In this document: positions 34,512-46,760 of the stretch, piece by piece
How the letters are laid out: the number at the start of each line of letters is the position of its first letter
Numbering within the stretch: the first letter of the stretch is position 1
NCBI GenBank assembly: GCA_023333565.1
Contig: JAJKFH010000385.1
Span: 2,604,001-2,668,000 of the forward strand
Source of the DNA: Puffinus mauretanicus
Taxonomy: Eukaryota > Chordata > Aves > Procellariiformes > Procellariidae
Reading direction: 5' to 3'
DNA: 64,000 nt
The notes under the pieces: generated by a model
Seen by the model: the letters and a program-made list of their open reading frames with translations, nothing else
Told to the model about the DNA's origin: nothing
Database searches by the model: none
Made by a program: the position numbers and the translations under genes

Positions 34512-35290
34512 AATCATAGAAGAGAATAGCTGAGGTGGGAAGGGACCTCTTGAGATTGTGTAGTCCAAGCCCTCTGCTTGAAGCAAGGTCCTCTAAAACA
34601 GGGTGCTCAGGGCCATGCCCAGTCAGATTTTGAATATTTCCAAGCATACAGACTCCATGACCACTTTAGGCAAACTGTTCCAGTGTTTGACCACCATCAC
34701 AGTAAAAAATGCCCTTCTTATCTTTAAATGGAATTTCCTGTATGTCAAATTCATGCCCATTGCCTCTTAACCTGTCACTGGGTACTACTTAAAAGAGCCT
34801 GGCTCCATCTTCTCTACTTCCCCCCATCAGGTGTTTACACACATGCATGAGATCCCCCTGAGCCTTCTCTTCTCCAGAGCTGAAGAGCTCCAGCTCTCAG
34901 CCTCTCCTCATATGACAGAAGCTCCAGTCCCTTAATCATCATCATGGCCCTTTGCTGGACTTGCTCCAGTAAGTCCATGTCTCTCTTGTACCGGGGAGCC
35001 CAACACTGGACACAGCACCCCTGATGTGTCTCACCAGTGCTGAGCAGAAGGGAAGGATCACCTCCCTCGACCTGCTGGCATCGCTCTGCCTGATGCAGCC
35101 CAGGAGGCTGTTGGTCTGCTTTGCTGCAAGGGCTCATTGCTAGCTCACAGTCAGCTTGATGTCCACCGGGACCCCCAGGGCCTTTTCTGCAAAGCTGCTT
35201 TCCAGACGTTTGGCCAAGGCGTGTGCTGATGCCTGGGGTTATTCCTCCCCGGGGGCAGGACTTTGTGCTTCCTTTTGCTGAGAACAACAG
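34512..35290 (-). mobile_element. CR1 LINE fragment of an older, different subfamily
   Basis: The left end reads AATCATAGAAGAGAATAGCT and then GGTGGGAAGGGACCTCTTGA, a CR1 3' UTR type unlike the copies at 13 and 31 kb. Further right are degraded ORF2 C-terminal blocks, such as [20 protein letters not shown] and IKGLELLSYEERLR (about 34890-35010), then a segment near 35150-35280 matching the part around the DLGVLVD block. It is about 780 bp, 5'-truncated, and carries many substitutions and shifts, implying an older insertion. The 3' tail is reduced to one clear octamer unit. The right border is approximate. Confidence 0.88.
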
Positions 35291-35314
35291 CATTGAAACA
35301 ACAGGTTGTGACAC
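34835..35314 (-). pseudogene. CR1 ORF2 C-terminal remnant, frames scrambled
   Basis: A 159-codon open stretch, but only its second half (CCVQCWAPRYKRDMDLLEQV and onward to LSYEERLRAG) reads as CR1 protein. The first half is in the wrong frame, so a frameshift lies near 35030. The ATG falls in or beyond the element border. Non-functional. Confidence 0.75.
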
Positions 35315-38300
35315 TCGCTGGACGTCAAGCTTGTTTCCTAAGGAGTGGACAGAGTATGTTGAATGTTAAGTAAAATTAAAGGATCCACTTGTTTCCCGTG
35401 GTATGGTTAAACCTTGTCATTCTCTAGACTGGCAGACCAGGAACTAGTTTGCTGAACTGCTAACGTTAGGCTTCCAACATCCGATGAGAGTTTCTGATTA
35501 AGAAGCTGAAGCCTGGAAGTACTGAAGTCTGTGGGTCCCATTCCATGAGGTGGAATTTGGGGGTCACCCATACTTGTTAATGTTGGGTCATTTCTAGATG
35601 CAAAAATAATGTGGTTGGGGTCCTAATTTTAGCCTCCTTTTTCTGCAAGCTTTTTCTTTCAAAAAGCTTAAAGAGCAGTTTCTGGCTGATACACGTTCGT
35701 ACCCAGATAGGCCCAAATGTAGTGCAGCTTTTCCAAAAACTGCAATCTGAACGATCCAGCTTTCCTGGCATTCACAGCCAGTGCTCGAAGGCAGCCTGAC
35801 ATGTTCAGTCCAAGTGAAGGTGTTGTGCATACAATGAAAGACCTCTCATTGTTCTTAACCTTAGCTGCGAAATAGTATCGAGCAAGTGCGGGCAAGTTTT
35901 CCTTTGTGTGTTTTCAGCTTAACTGAAGTTTGAAAATGGATGAACCGAATTGCAATGTAGGGGAGAAGACTTAAAAAAAAAAGATAAAAGGAGTCAAAAG
36001 GGTTAGGAATAAGCATCTGCTGAAGATTTAAGATCATTATTGTTAAAGATATTAAGATACATAGAAATTGTATGCTATTAAAGAATTTAATATTGATGTT
36101 AGGTGATAGTAGGGCCAAACATTTTTCTGAGAATATCTGCTCTCCAAGAAAAGTGTTCGGCAGGGCTGAAAGAGGTCCCTTTTGCAGACTGTCAAATGCA
36201 CTCAGTAGTTTGTCACCTGAAAGTGTAATAAGGGAATGCCTGTTACTTAAGGAACTCTGACGATAAAATGGCTCAAAACCGCTCACAGTTCAAGCATGCC
36301 TTCACCTTAGTTCAAAGTTAGCCTAGGATGATGGAGGAACATGATGCATCAAAGTGTTTACTTTTGCCTGTACCACGTAATTTCAGTTAAAATCAGATTT
36401 CTTTCTTATGTCACCTTCTGTTTACAAACCTCCAAAATTACACACCAAGTCCATTGCAGTGTTGACAAGCAGGTTGCTTTTTCTGTTGGGTCTCCTTTAA
36501 ACAAAATCCATGATAAATCTTTCTGTATCGAGACTACTGTGAAAGAAAAAATATACGTGCTATTGACTGCCCTAGGACCACTGCTTCTGTATATTGTTTT
36601 GAAGTGTAAGACAAAGCCCAAAGAATCAAGATTTCTTGGCATGATAATGTATATTCAAAAAAAAATGTTGACTGGAGTCAGAACTTGTTTTTAACTGTTT
36701 GAAAGGGGTTTGGGGAAGGAGACGGGGAGCATACGGGGGATGGCTATCTTTCCCAGACAGTTGACTGACGCTGTGAAAAACCAAGTTCACGCACAGGAGG
36801 CACGACTTCACAGCTCTGCTTTTCACATGTTGCTGTCAGCAAATCTTTCAGAAGGAATCAGCACAGAAATAGGCAGGTTTGATGCTCACCAGCAATCCCA
36901 CCCTAACACCATCTGGTGAAAACAGGAAACCCTGGGAGCAGTTTGTGCAAGTGGGTTCGGCAAACGGGGTATAAACTCACCTGCCGTCCCTGTAAAATGC
37001 TGCCTGGTGCCATTTTGTCAAAGGACAATGAGGAAAGGAAAAATATCTTGATACTATAAAAAATATATTCTTGTGCAAATGTGCAGTCTCATTAAATGAC
37101 TTATACAAACCCTAGGCAAAAGCAACTGTGTATTTTCTTTAAGTTTTGAAATTGTATTTTTTTTTAGCATACATTTTTTTAACTTCATTTCCATTCACTA
37201 AAAAGCAGGGGATAATTTAGGTTGAGGTCAATATGATTCAGACATCGCTGGACCTTTTTGGCCAGACCTGGCACAGGCTGCGGAGTACTGAATGGGTCTG
37301 AACGTCTGTATTGAATGCTTTTTGGTCTTTTACTTTCCCTGAAATTGCAGTTTGTAGAACAGGTGATTGAATGTATTTTTTTGCGTGTAAAATAATGAAA
37401 AGCAGCTGGTGCGTTGCAGGGAACAGAGAGCCTTTGTGTCATCATAAAATAAGTTTTAGCAGAGAATTTTTAATAATCAGATTTTTCATGTTTTCTAAAA
37501 TTTCATCATTTTCTTTTCTTAATTCAGTTTGCTTACCAGAACAAACACTAGGAAATAGATATTGAAATCCTTTTGGTTTTTCTCTGACATGGGAAGTTCA
37601 TCTTTGGACAGTAGTTCTGTTTTTTCTTTTTCTGCTTGCAGATTCACTGCTAGCAATTTAATCCAAGCTTATCTGTAAATGAACATATGACTCATTCTCT
37701 AGATGAGTGTTTGAAAGGGGAGTCTTCACATGTCTCGCTTGATACTGTTTTACTTCCTTTTTAATATTTTAAGATTTGCCTTCGATATTAAAATAGTCTG
37801 TAAGAGACTCATGGTAGTTTTTTCCACAACTGGCCAGTCATCAGTATTGACTATAAAAGTCACTTCTGTTAAGAGAAATGTCTGCTGATATTTGAAAAGT
37901 ATTGACATTTTTAGCAAATTTTGGGTTGTGTAATTGTGGGAATGACTTTTTCTATTCTCATATTGCCAATCTTTCGTACAAGTTGTCTATTTATGAGAGG
38001 AAATTTGAAAAAGTTCAAGAAAAGCAGTAGGCTGGAAAACAGCAGAAAAAGCTGTGGAGGGCAAATAGAATTATAGGAGGGTTTGGATTTTTTTAGATCT
38101 AAATATGCAGAATTGCTGAGATACTTCTCTGAATCAATCATTTTCATTTAATACAGTGGAAGAAAAATTAAGCTAAGAGCTTTTGAAAGTAACCCCACTA
38201 CTCTCCACATATTTTAAGCTCTCTAATCAGAACAGCAGTTTAAATATTGTTAAGTTTACTGACTGAATCATAAAATGTTGCAATACAGTGGCAAATGCAA

Positions 38301-39111
38301 TCAAGAACGAGGAACTACATCTGATTCCATGGAAGAGCACAGGATATCAGATGCATTACTTCCTCTGAGAGAAATCTTCTACCTGAAAATATTTCTACAT
38401 GTACTGGGTTAAAGCAGGTGAATTTAAAAATAAATTGTGATTGCTGCAATCCCTGCAGAAAAGTTTACCAAATATCCACGCTGTATTGGAGTTCTTTATA
38501 GAATATTCTGTCTTTTCTCTCATAAAAAAAATGATTTTCCAGATTTTATTACAATTCATACCTTGCTTAAAAGTCTATCTGCATAACTTGCTGGCAAAGG
38601 TAGCATTTCAACCCTCAAAATCTTAAAACTGTGGCCAATCGTATGGTTTATCATGACTGTGACAATATTTGGTATTTCTCTACAAGCTACTGCTTCTGAA
38701 GTCGTGTGAAATTATGAGGTTTCAGCTTTCATTAAGCAATAAAAAAGAAGTTTCTGGCTCTTCTGGAGAGAACAGCTTGGAAGTGTGACTCTTAACAACT
38801 GAAAAATCAGAAAGCAGATCAATCTCTCATATTGATTTTTCACCCAGCCTTATGGTTTTGTGGAGGGGAGTCTGATTCTCGTCTTCTGCTGAGACTGACA
38901 ATATCGTCAATATGCTGTGATCTCTGGCAGTATATTTTATCATCAAGATCAGGGTCTCAAATTTTATACAAAAATAAAACTATTGATAGACAAAATGAGG
39001 GTAGAAATATAGAAAAAGCAGAATACTTTGAAAAGTAATTTTTGTGTGTGTAAGAGCATCTATTTTCCATGTGCCCTGCAAGTTCCTTTTCTGCAGGATT
39101 ATTTATCTGTA

Positions 39112-39175
39112 GATGTGTAATTGTGTGTGTACATACAAGTGCATATATATGTGCATGTTTGTACACACCTGTAAG
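39112..39175. repeat. degenerate TG/CA-rich tract
   Basis: Interrupted TGTG, TATATA and CACAC motifs, probably a decayed dinucleotide repeat. Confidence 0.5.
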
Positions 39176-40747
39176 TGGTCTTGCAGAAGAGACAAATCTG
39201 CACAATTCTGCATAAGGCTGTATCGGGTTTATTTCAAGCGGTTTGGTAGCTCAGACACGGTCAGGATTCCTGTCCTTTTGATAGTCAGTGCTCGGTTTCA
39301 CATCATACATCCAAACCCGCCTCCTCCAGCCAGGAGAGAAAAGTACAGGGCAAAGTTTTTCTGTAATTACAGATGTAATAAACCACTTTTATATTTCTTC
39401 AGAAGCAGTTAACTGAGAATACTCATAAGCTTAGATCCAGCAATCTACTATTTTAAGATTGCCCAGAGCAAGTTAATTTTAGGTTTAGTGCTTTGTAATT
39501 TAACTAGAGAACTGCACCTAAAATTTTAAGATTGGGTTTTGCAGACCTTAAGAAGATTTGCTTCTTTGAGTTTATTATTATTTATAGTTGAAGTGTGTTT
39601 AATAATTTGCCGTGTTATGTGCACAAAACTACCACTACAATCCCAGTTTAGCTAATGGTAGTTGACAGCATTTTTGTTTTTCCTCCTGGGGTGTTCTAGA
39701 GATGCTGTACTGTGATCTTACCCTGATGTTAATGAGATCCAGCCGGGAGCTAAAGGAACAATACCCCCTCCACGCACACACACGTGATCCAGAAATGTCC
39801 ATGTGGTCGTTTTATTGTTCAAAGCGGGGATTTGGAAAGTGGCTGCAGCCTCTGGGAGCCGGGGGTTGTTGCAAGGGGCTGGTGAGAAGTAATTAAGACA
39901 AGACCAACTGTGGTCAGCAGGCTTCCAGGCATCGTACAGGACCCACACCTCCAAAGGATGGAAGTTCTTAAAGGGTTACAAACCGACACAAGCTGAAAAG
40001 CTGCTCGTGTTTTGGAGTTTCCAGCTAAATCTGGAGGGAAGCATCAGTCCACAGCCCAAGACTAATCTGATAGTGTGGTCCAAACGCTCCCACTAGTAAC
40101 AGTCCTGCCTTCAGCCCTGTTTTGAGAAGGCTCGGTCTCTGTGCAGGTCCTCCTGGCTCCTACAGGAGGAGTCCCATCTGGGGAAGCCAATAGCTCCGAG
40201 ACATCCACAGCTGTCTCACCCCATCCAAAAGAGGTGTAAAAAGTAGTCACTGAGTTGCATTCATTTGCAACATCTGAAGAGAGTGGAGGAAGAGGCAGGG
40301 GAAGGATTAGCCATTGGGTTTTTTCTGTAAATGGCACAGAAATGTGAGTCACGTCTAAGCAGCCCATTCATGAGGCTGCTCTCGGTTTGACGTGGAAACC
40401 TGACTGGTTTGTACCACAGGCTTTCCCGCAGCCATCCTCCAGCTGTGGGGACGCCGTGCCGTTAAATTTAACTCTCCTGCTTGGAAACCTATTTATCTGA
40501 AAGTGTCTTTCCAGACAAAAAGATCGTCCTGGACGAGCTGTAACACTTGCAGGGCATGGTACAGACTTGCTTCGTCTGCCTGCGGGAGCCCTTCAGACAG
40601 GCTACATCCGAGAGGAAACTCTCTGGTTAAGTTTCCATAGATCCAGGGAGGCAGAAGAAAATGGGAGGAAAAAATGAGCAGGATGAAGGCCTGAATGTCT
40701 TTGCATGCATCTCACCATATTAAGTAAAGAAAAGTTTATGCCATTAG

Positions 40748-40764
40748 AAAAAAAAAAAAAAAAA
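40748..40764. repeat. A17 homopolymer
   Basis: Seventeen A; no retrocopied gene is recognisable next to it. Confidence 0.75.
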
Positions 40765-41269
40765 GAACAAGGAAAAAGTCGAAGGAAACACGTTTAAACA
40801 GCTAAAGGTGAGTCAGCATACAGGAAGCTAAGGCACATGACTGGTGAGATTATCAGTAAATCTTTTTTCCCACTTTTCCTCTCCCCCTCTTCCCCTACAG
40901 TTTAATGACTCTGCTTTTAAAAAAACACCCTGTGAATTAAGTATAAAGCTTGTTGCTTTCCTGGAGCCCGAAATTTCCCTCTGTCCTGCAGAGAGGTCGT
41001 CTCTCTCCCCCCGCAGCCGCTGAGGCACAGAGTCATGCGCCCGTGGGCTGGGGGGGATTTTAAAGCCCCAAACATGTTTTAAAGCTCACTTGCTAATTAT
41101 TAGGCTCAGGAGAGAATAACTGATTTCACAGTAAGCGTCTCCAAGGCCATTTTTTTAGCCATGCACAGAAAGGATTTTCAGCACTTTTGGTCATGCGTGT
41201 TTAAGGGAGAAGGTAATACTGTAGGGCCTGGATTCATAGCATCTGCTGAGGCACCGAATACCAAGGATA

Positions 41270-41400
41270 ACCGCACTTCTAATTAGAAGCACCATCACTA
41301 ATTTAGGGATCTAAAGTAATTAAGGGTAATTAATAATCATCATTAATTAAGGTATAAATTAGGTGGGGTGAATGCAGTTGTAAGGTCAGACTCTGGTTGA
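41270..41400. promoter_or_regulatory. candidate homeodomain-rich conserved element
   Basis: It holds the perfect 14-bp palindrome CTTCTAATTAGAAG (41276-41289), TAATTA at 41317-41322 and 41327-41332, TTAATTAA at 41343-41350 and AAATTAGG just after. Four TAATTA-class sites in 75 bases are the type of cluster bound by paired/homeobox factors. There is no ORF or repeat. Enhancer function is inferred. Confidence 0.35.
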
Positions 41401-41583
41401 TCCGATTCCTGTATGTAACGGAGGAAAGAGGTCCTCCAGCTCCTTTCTAAAGATCTCCGGTAACGTACCTTGCTTAGCTACCGATGCCAAAACCCCTTGC
41501 ATCCCTAATTCAGGCTGTCAGTCCAGCATCTTTCACAGGAGCTAATCTTTTACTGGGGACGTGGGGAGCTGGTTGGTTTTTGG

Positions 41584-41597
41584 TTTTTTTTTTTTTT
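41584..41597. repeat. T14 homopolymer
   Basis: Fourteen T. Confidence 0.7.
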
Positions 41598-42259
41598 CCT
41601 TCTTCAGAGTTGCAATATACTTGCTAGAACGGATGGAAGCACATGCACTGGCAAGCCTGCTGCGCTAATCCTCATGGGATGCCCAACTGCCTTGTTTCCT
41701 GAGTACATGGTGTTCATCAGCGTAGGTTGACTGTGATGCAACTCTGGCCAACACCCTGAGTGTTTCATAGTCTTGACATAACTTGATTCGAGGAATGACT
41801 AGAGCCAAATCTGTTTTAACTTTTCTTCTTCCTCATTTGCACTTATTCACCTTGATTTCATGCCTGTGATCCAAGTTTGTAAAGTCAAACCACAGCTCAG
41901 GAGAGGAAGGTGTGGCTTTCCTCCTTTGTTCCTCCGGATCGACCTGAAATAGGAACAGAGAGAAGGCAAAATTTCTCTTCCTTTAAAGAAGATGCATCAA
42001 TTCAAAGCAGTGGATGCTCAATAACGTTCGTCAGCCTGTTCAAGGAAAGCTCCTACTGACTTTGAGTTCAGGTTCAAGAACCCTGTTGACGGGCACTGAT
42101 GGAGATTTCCAGGGGGGAATCCTAATACCCACATTTTTAAGCCCTTAATAGGCACTTAGATAAGTGGCCCCACTTTCAAGGTAACACTCAGCTCCTTCCA
42201 GTCAAGTTTCAATACAGATGTTTGAAATGGCTGGGAGCTGCTGTAGGTTCAGCATTGTT

Positions 42260-42288
42260 AAAAAAAAAAAAAAAAAACACAAAAAAAA
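42260..42288. repeat. interrupted poly-A tract (A18, CAC, A8)
   Basis: Eighteen A, then CAC, then eight A. No source gene is visible upstream that would make it a retrocopy tail. Confidence 0.75.
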
Positions 42289-43644
42289 CCCAAGAACCAC
42301 CAACAAGCCCTTTTCTGAAACCCTGTTTTGCATTGGCAAGGCACAAAATGCTGATTTCTATTCACCTCCAAGCAAAGGGTAATAGCGGATGTTATGTTAC
42401 TCTAATCTCACTGATGACTATTTTTACAAAACAGACTACAGTACATTTACTAGTACATGATGAAGGGGCATAAATAATTTAAACAACAGTTGTCAAAATA
42501 AATGAGCAAAGTGCATTTTGTGATAAATTACCCTTGCTTTTTTAATGTGTTTCTCACTTAGTTGCAAAATTCAGTAATTTGCAGTGGATCTTCCAATCAT
42601 TAAAGTGAATTAGCAAGCCTCTACTCTCTTAGCCATAATTTTAATCTTAACTAGAAAGGAATTATTTAGTATTATTTTGGCAAGGGTTCCTCCTTAATAT
42701 TCTTTTACAGCCACAGTCTTACAGTGTAATGTAAGTTATGTATTTATCCCGGTGACTTGGATTTTAGAGCTGAAAGCTGATTATGAACAGTAAAGAATTT
42801 CAGCTAGCATAAAGATATAATTGTTTTAAATAGAGTTTAACAACAATTCATATCACTGGCTGCTTCAGTCCTTCCATTGGCGTTGCAGGTGCCAACCAAA
42901 TTTATAGTTGCTTAAGGAGTGCATAATGAGAAGCTATTTTTTAGAGGTTTAGTACCAACATGAATGTATACACAGAGCATACATCGGCTTAATTTGTCTG
43001 CTTGCTTGTGTTTAGGTTATAAATTACGTGATGGAACTCCGTTGTCGTCGGTCTTTTTTTTAATGTGTATACATCTATGCTTGTTCTCCTTTATAGTTAC
43101 CCAGGATTGGTTTTTTCACTTCCTTTCTCCTGAAGCTGCCACAGTTGAGCTTCTCTGCAAATCAGAAGTGAAGTCAGTTTTCCCTACCACTCTGTGGGTG
43201 CCTATGATGGTTTTTTGTTTTGTTTTGAGCCAGGATTATTTAAAGAGAAAAAACATGGCAGAAAACCCACAAAAATTGGCAGCAAGCTTCAGGTACACTA
43301 GTAATAACCGAAGTATTTTTTTAAAGCATTTGGCTTGCACAGACTAGTTACGGAGATGACAGTATGTTTTTAAATAAATCATCCCTGGTTAAGTATCACT
43401 GTGCCTCCATTTTGGTCTTGCCTTGAAATCAAAGAGCAACTTTCCCATAAGTGTTACTCAGAATAAGGAGAGACAAAACAGGAACACTTAAATGAAGACT
43501 TCTAGGGGTAAGTCTGGCACGCATCGTGACACACAAAGGATTAACTGGAATAGTGAAAAATATTTTTGCTTGGAGCTGCTGACAATGTGGGTGTATGCAG
43601 TAATCAGTGCCAACACAGAGAGACAAGACAAAAATCTGATATCC

Positions 43645-43676
<32 letters not shown>
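43645..43676. repeat. AGAT tetranucleotide microsatellite, 8 units
   Basis: Eight perfect AGAT units (32 bases), likely polymorphic in length between individuals. Confidence 0.95.
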
Positions 43677-44975
43677 GTCGATAAGGGGTGTTTTCCTGAT
43701 GCATCCCCACGGGGCAGATTTGACCATCTATATGAGTGACAATGTTCATTCCATAGCTCCAGATGACATCTTTAGAAGGGTTGAGATATTTTTGTCCTGG
43801 TTCTGGCCCTTTCGTCTTGGCCATCAGTGACTCAAATTGGGGCAATTCATCAACATTAAAAAGGTCTTTCTTTTAGGCAATAAACCTCAAAAACAAGTCT
43901 TTCATTTAAAGGTACAAATGGGATCTTCCTCAATCTAAATATCCTACCTTGAAATTGAACATAATATTTCTACCAGACCAAGAGACTGGTTGTTTATATA
44001 ACTTGATTTCACATTTGATATTAAAAGGCTAAAAGTTGGCAGACTGTTCCAAAAATGTAACATGGGGAAAGGGTGTCTGACGACACTAGAAACCAGCTAC
44101 TGGCTAACCCCTGATGCAGCAGGGTTACAGGTGATGCTTTTAGGTCCCCAAGAGGTGCTGGAGAAGAAGGTGCTAATTCCCCATTCATAGTGTATGTATA
44201 CGCACATACACATTTCTGTGCATAAGTTTTGGCCCTTTCTTACACTAAGCAACTGCTATGGGGTGTGGAGGCAAGACCATAAAGTCCGAAAGACTAAAAG
44301 GATTGGGAGCTACTATCCATTTAGGATGGATGTTGCTTCTGGGTGATGAGAGGTCCATTAGTGCCAGTCAGAATAGACTGAGGTGATACGCTGTGCAGTC
44401 ACAGAAGATCATTTAACAGCTGGCAGATCGCTGGTATCAGACCTCCACAGATATTTATTTAGAGAAAGAAGAAGTCCAAGAATGAAGGCACCTGTATGGA
44501 ATTAACAGGGAAACTGGTCAACAGAGGACAACTTCCATTCCAGTCCTCCAAATCCTTTGTCTGGTCCTCAAAATCTCAAATAAAGATTTTAACGCAATTT
44601 ATAGCCAGCACTAGAATTAACAGTGATTTGTCATAACTTGGTATTAAGCAAGGACTCTTGACTGTTCCCAGTAAAGTCAGTAATTCTGCTGCCATGCAGA
44701 GACCATCAGAAACTTCCATAGAAATGATCCAGGGAGACTGTTTTTCACCTTGCTAGTGGTTGCCATGGTCTTCAAAAGGCAAAGTTTCCAAACTAATTCT
44801 GTCTCTCACAATCAAATCCTATAAAACATTTTTAGAGTGTGTTATTATTCATCAGTATGTAAAAATGGCACCGCCTTACTCAAAAAATCTGTTCCCTGTG
44901 TGTATTCAGATCCATGCATTCAGCCTTGGTTAACTGAAATAGTTTTGTTGCTTTTCTCTCCTCTTAGCTCTGTAG

Positions 44976-44980
44976 ATGCA
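44976..44980. repeat. left target-site duplication of the mini-LTR
   Basis: ATGCA is repeated exactly at 45151-45155, directly flanking the element. Confidence 0.75.
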
Positions 44981-45150
44981 TGGTGTGGTTTAACCCCAGC
45001 CAGCACCTAAGTCCCTGGTGCAAGCACCACCCAGCAACAACCAAGGCATCAATGGGCCATCAACGCTCCTCTCATACCAAACCCAAAACACAGCACACCC
45101 CCCAAGCTACTGGGAAGAAAGTTAACTCTGTCCCAGCCGGAACCAGGACA
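44981..45150 (-). mobile_element. internally deleted mini-LTR related to the 23 kb solo LTR
   Basis: Read on the minus strand it begins TGTCCTGGTTCCGGCTGGGA (45131-45150) and ends GGGGTTAAACCACACCA (44981-44997), the same termini as the LTR at 23269-23845. Its first 140 bases (down to about 45011) follow the first 144 bases of that LTR, then it jumps directly to the last 30 bases. About 400 bases with CCAAT, CRE, TATA, R and U5 are missing. A perfect ATGCA duplication flanks it, so both ends are genuine. Substitutions throughout place it in a different subfamily from the 23 kb copy. Either it inserted already short, or it lost its middle afterwards. Confidence 0.85.
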
Positions 45151-45155
45151 ATGCA
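45151..45155. repeat. right target-site duplication of the mini-LTR
   Basis: ATGCA matches 44976-44980. Confidence 0.75.
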
Positions 45156-45189
45156 GCACAGCTCACAGTTCATTTTCTCACTGGTTAAC

Positions 45190-45265
45190 TGAGGTTAATA
45201 GTTGGACAGGTCAGGCAGTTGGACTAGATGATTGTTGTAGGTCCCTTCCAACTGAACTATTCTAT
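45190..45265 (+). mobile_element. short CR1 LINE 3' end
   Basis: GAGGTTAATAGTTGGAC, TTGGACTAGATGATTG and AGGTCCCTTCCAAC followed by GAACTATTCTAT match the last 75 bases or so of CR1 on the plus strand. The tail repeat is cut to a single partial unit. This is the only CR1 piece in the window in plus orientation, and it lies 35 bases from the mini-LTR. Confidence 0.75.
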
Positions 45266-46429
45266 CAATGAAAACCTTGCTCTTCTGCATTACTAAATCA
45301 AATTTTGAGGTCCCGTCTACCCACAGGTACTTCCCAGGTTTCTCTGTGTAGCCAGCAGTAGGGATCTCCTGAGAGCGGTCAGGTTTGGGGCTGGGGACAG
45401 GAGGCAGGTGACTGTCTCTGCACTGACTGTGTAGGCAGTCTGCAGACGTAATATAGGTAACAGCAGTAGGTGTCTAAAAATAGTTGGATGAATCTGGGCC
45501 ACATTTTCATTTGCAAGACCTTTGCTGGTACAGCAGCCCAAAAATACCAAGCGTGGTAGGTAGACTTTGGGTTGAATGTCTTATATAACGTAAGTAGCTA
45601 ATGTTGTGTGATGGGGAACGGATATTTTAAACAATTAGCTGCTGTCACCTTCAGTGGTACTTTTGTCCTGGTCTTTGGTAGACAAGTCAGTGTGGTTTCA
45701 GAACGGATCCAGATCCTCACCACAGATTTTAAAGACCATTTAGAGAAATCCAATTAAGTTGTGGCTGTCAGGAGCACAGAAGGCTGTCTCTTAGCCTTGG
45801 CTTTAACGGAGAAGGTTATTAAGCTTTCCAAAAACCTCTTAGAGGCTGCTACAAAGGTTTTGGAAGCAGAATCTCAAACACAGGGCTAAAACATGGTCTC
45901 AGAACTGGTTTTCATGTTATATCAGGTGAACTGGAGTTGTGTAAAGATATTAGCCACTCAATCATGAGCTTGTATCCTAGACACTTGTCCTGCAGGCAGT
46001 CTGCTCTCTGGGAATAGGGGTCATTTTCTTTGAAGGTCATTGCAAATGATATCTCAGCATGGTGGTATGGTGGTATTGCTGTATCTGCAGAATGTAGTTA
46101 TTTAGTCATAATCACTTGTGATTATTTTATATATAGTCAGGATAGATTTTGTGATTGATATATATATGTTTCTCATGACATTTTAGTTAGAGTTATCAGA
46201 GACATATCCTGTTTAGTTTCTAGACACAGATCCTTTCTATATTTTGCATTTATTGTGCAGAAAGTGTTTTAAAAGTGTTGTGCACACTTACGAGCACCTC
46301 ATGTTGTCATACCAGAGATGATGGCTGGCTAGTGATAGACACAGTGAACTCCTTTGTTCGTGGGCAAATGAATATGTGATTGTGCAGTTGGTTTGTAAAG
46401 CACGCTTGGATGAACAGCACTCGATAAAA

Positions 46430-46760
46430 GCAAAATAATCGCCATTCATTAAAATTTGTTTTAAAAGATCATGTACATATGTAGACTTTCATTTCTGTTA
46501 TCTTCTACTTTAACTCCAAATCAGTATTATTAATGAAACTGAGTAATTTGCTGTTAGTTGACAATGTGTTTATTGAGTATCTAAATTTAAATATTAGGAC
46601 TATAACTGCAGTGCATATTTTTCCCATGTAGTTTCTTTACAAATGGTATGTGCCCCATTTGTCTAATCCCTACTTCTGTGATTACAAAATAGCCAGGTTA
46701 CATAAAAACAACTAAATTATACATTTGCATACAATACTGCTGTGGCTCTGCAGAAACCAT
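46430..46760. promoter_or_regulatory. candidate conserved AT-rich block with POU octamer
   Basis: It contains ATTATTAATGAAA, CTAAATTTAAATATTAGG and the octamer ATTTGCAT (46723-46730), and has no ORF, repeat or simple-sequence bias beyond AT. The texture resembles ultraconserved-type non-coding DNA. Not tested by alignment. Confidence 0.2.

Larger units (their letters stand above)
35291..44975. other. unique-looking non-coding stretch
   Basis: Nearly 10 kb without a recognisable gene. The longest frames (for example 141 codons on the minus strand at 35861-36286) are AT-driven and hydrophobic with no family resemblance. It contains poly-A and poly-T runs (40748-40764, 41584-41597, 42260-42288), a TG-rich degenerate tract (39112-39175), a homeodomain-motif cluster (41270-41400), an AT-rich block (42480-42960) and an AGAT microsatellite (43645-43676). 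Confidence 0.45.

Noticed and set aside
35861..36286. 141-codon minus-strand frame, hydrophobic
   Set aside because: Hydrophobic residues follow from T-rich codons in AT-rich DNA; no membrane protein family is recognisable.
42260..42288. Poly-A tract as a retrocopy or LINE tail
   Set aside because: The sequence upstream shows no coding similarity, no CR1 (which ends in octamers rather than poly-A) and no flanking duplication that I can see.
44980..45192. 70-codon plus-strand open frame starting in the mini-LTR
   Set aside because: It lies over the mini-LTR and its flank; composition artefact with no protein resemblance.
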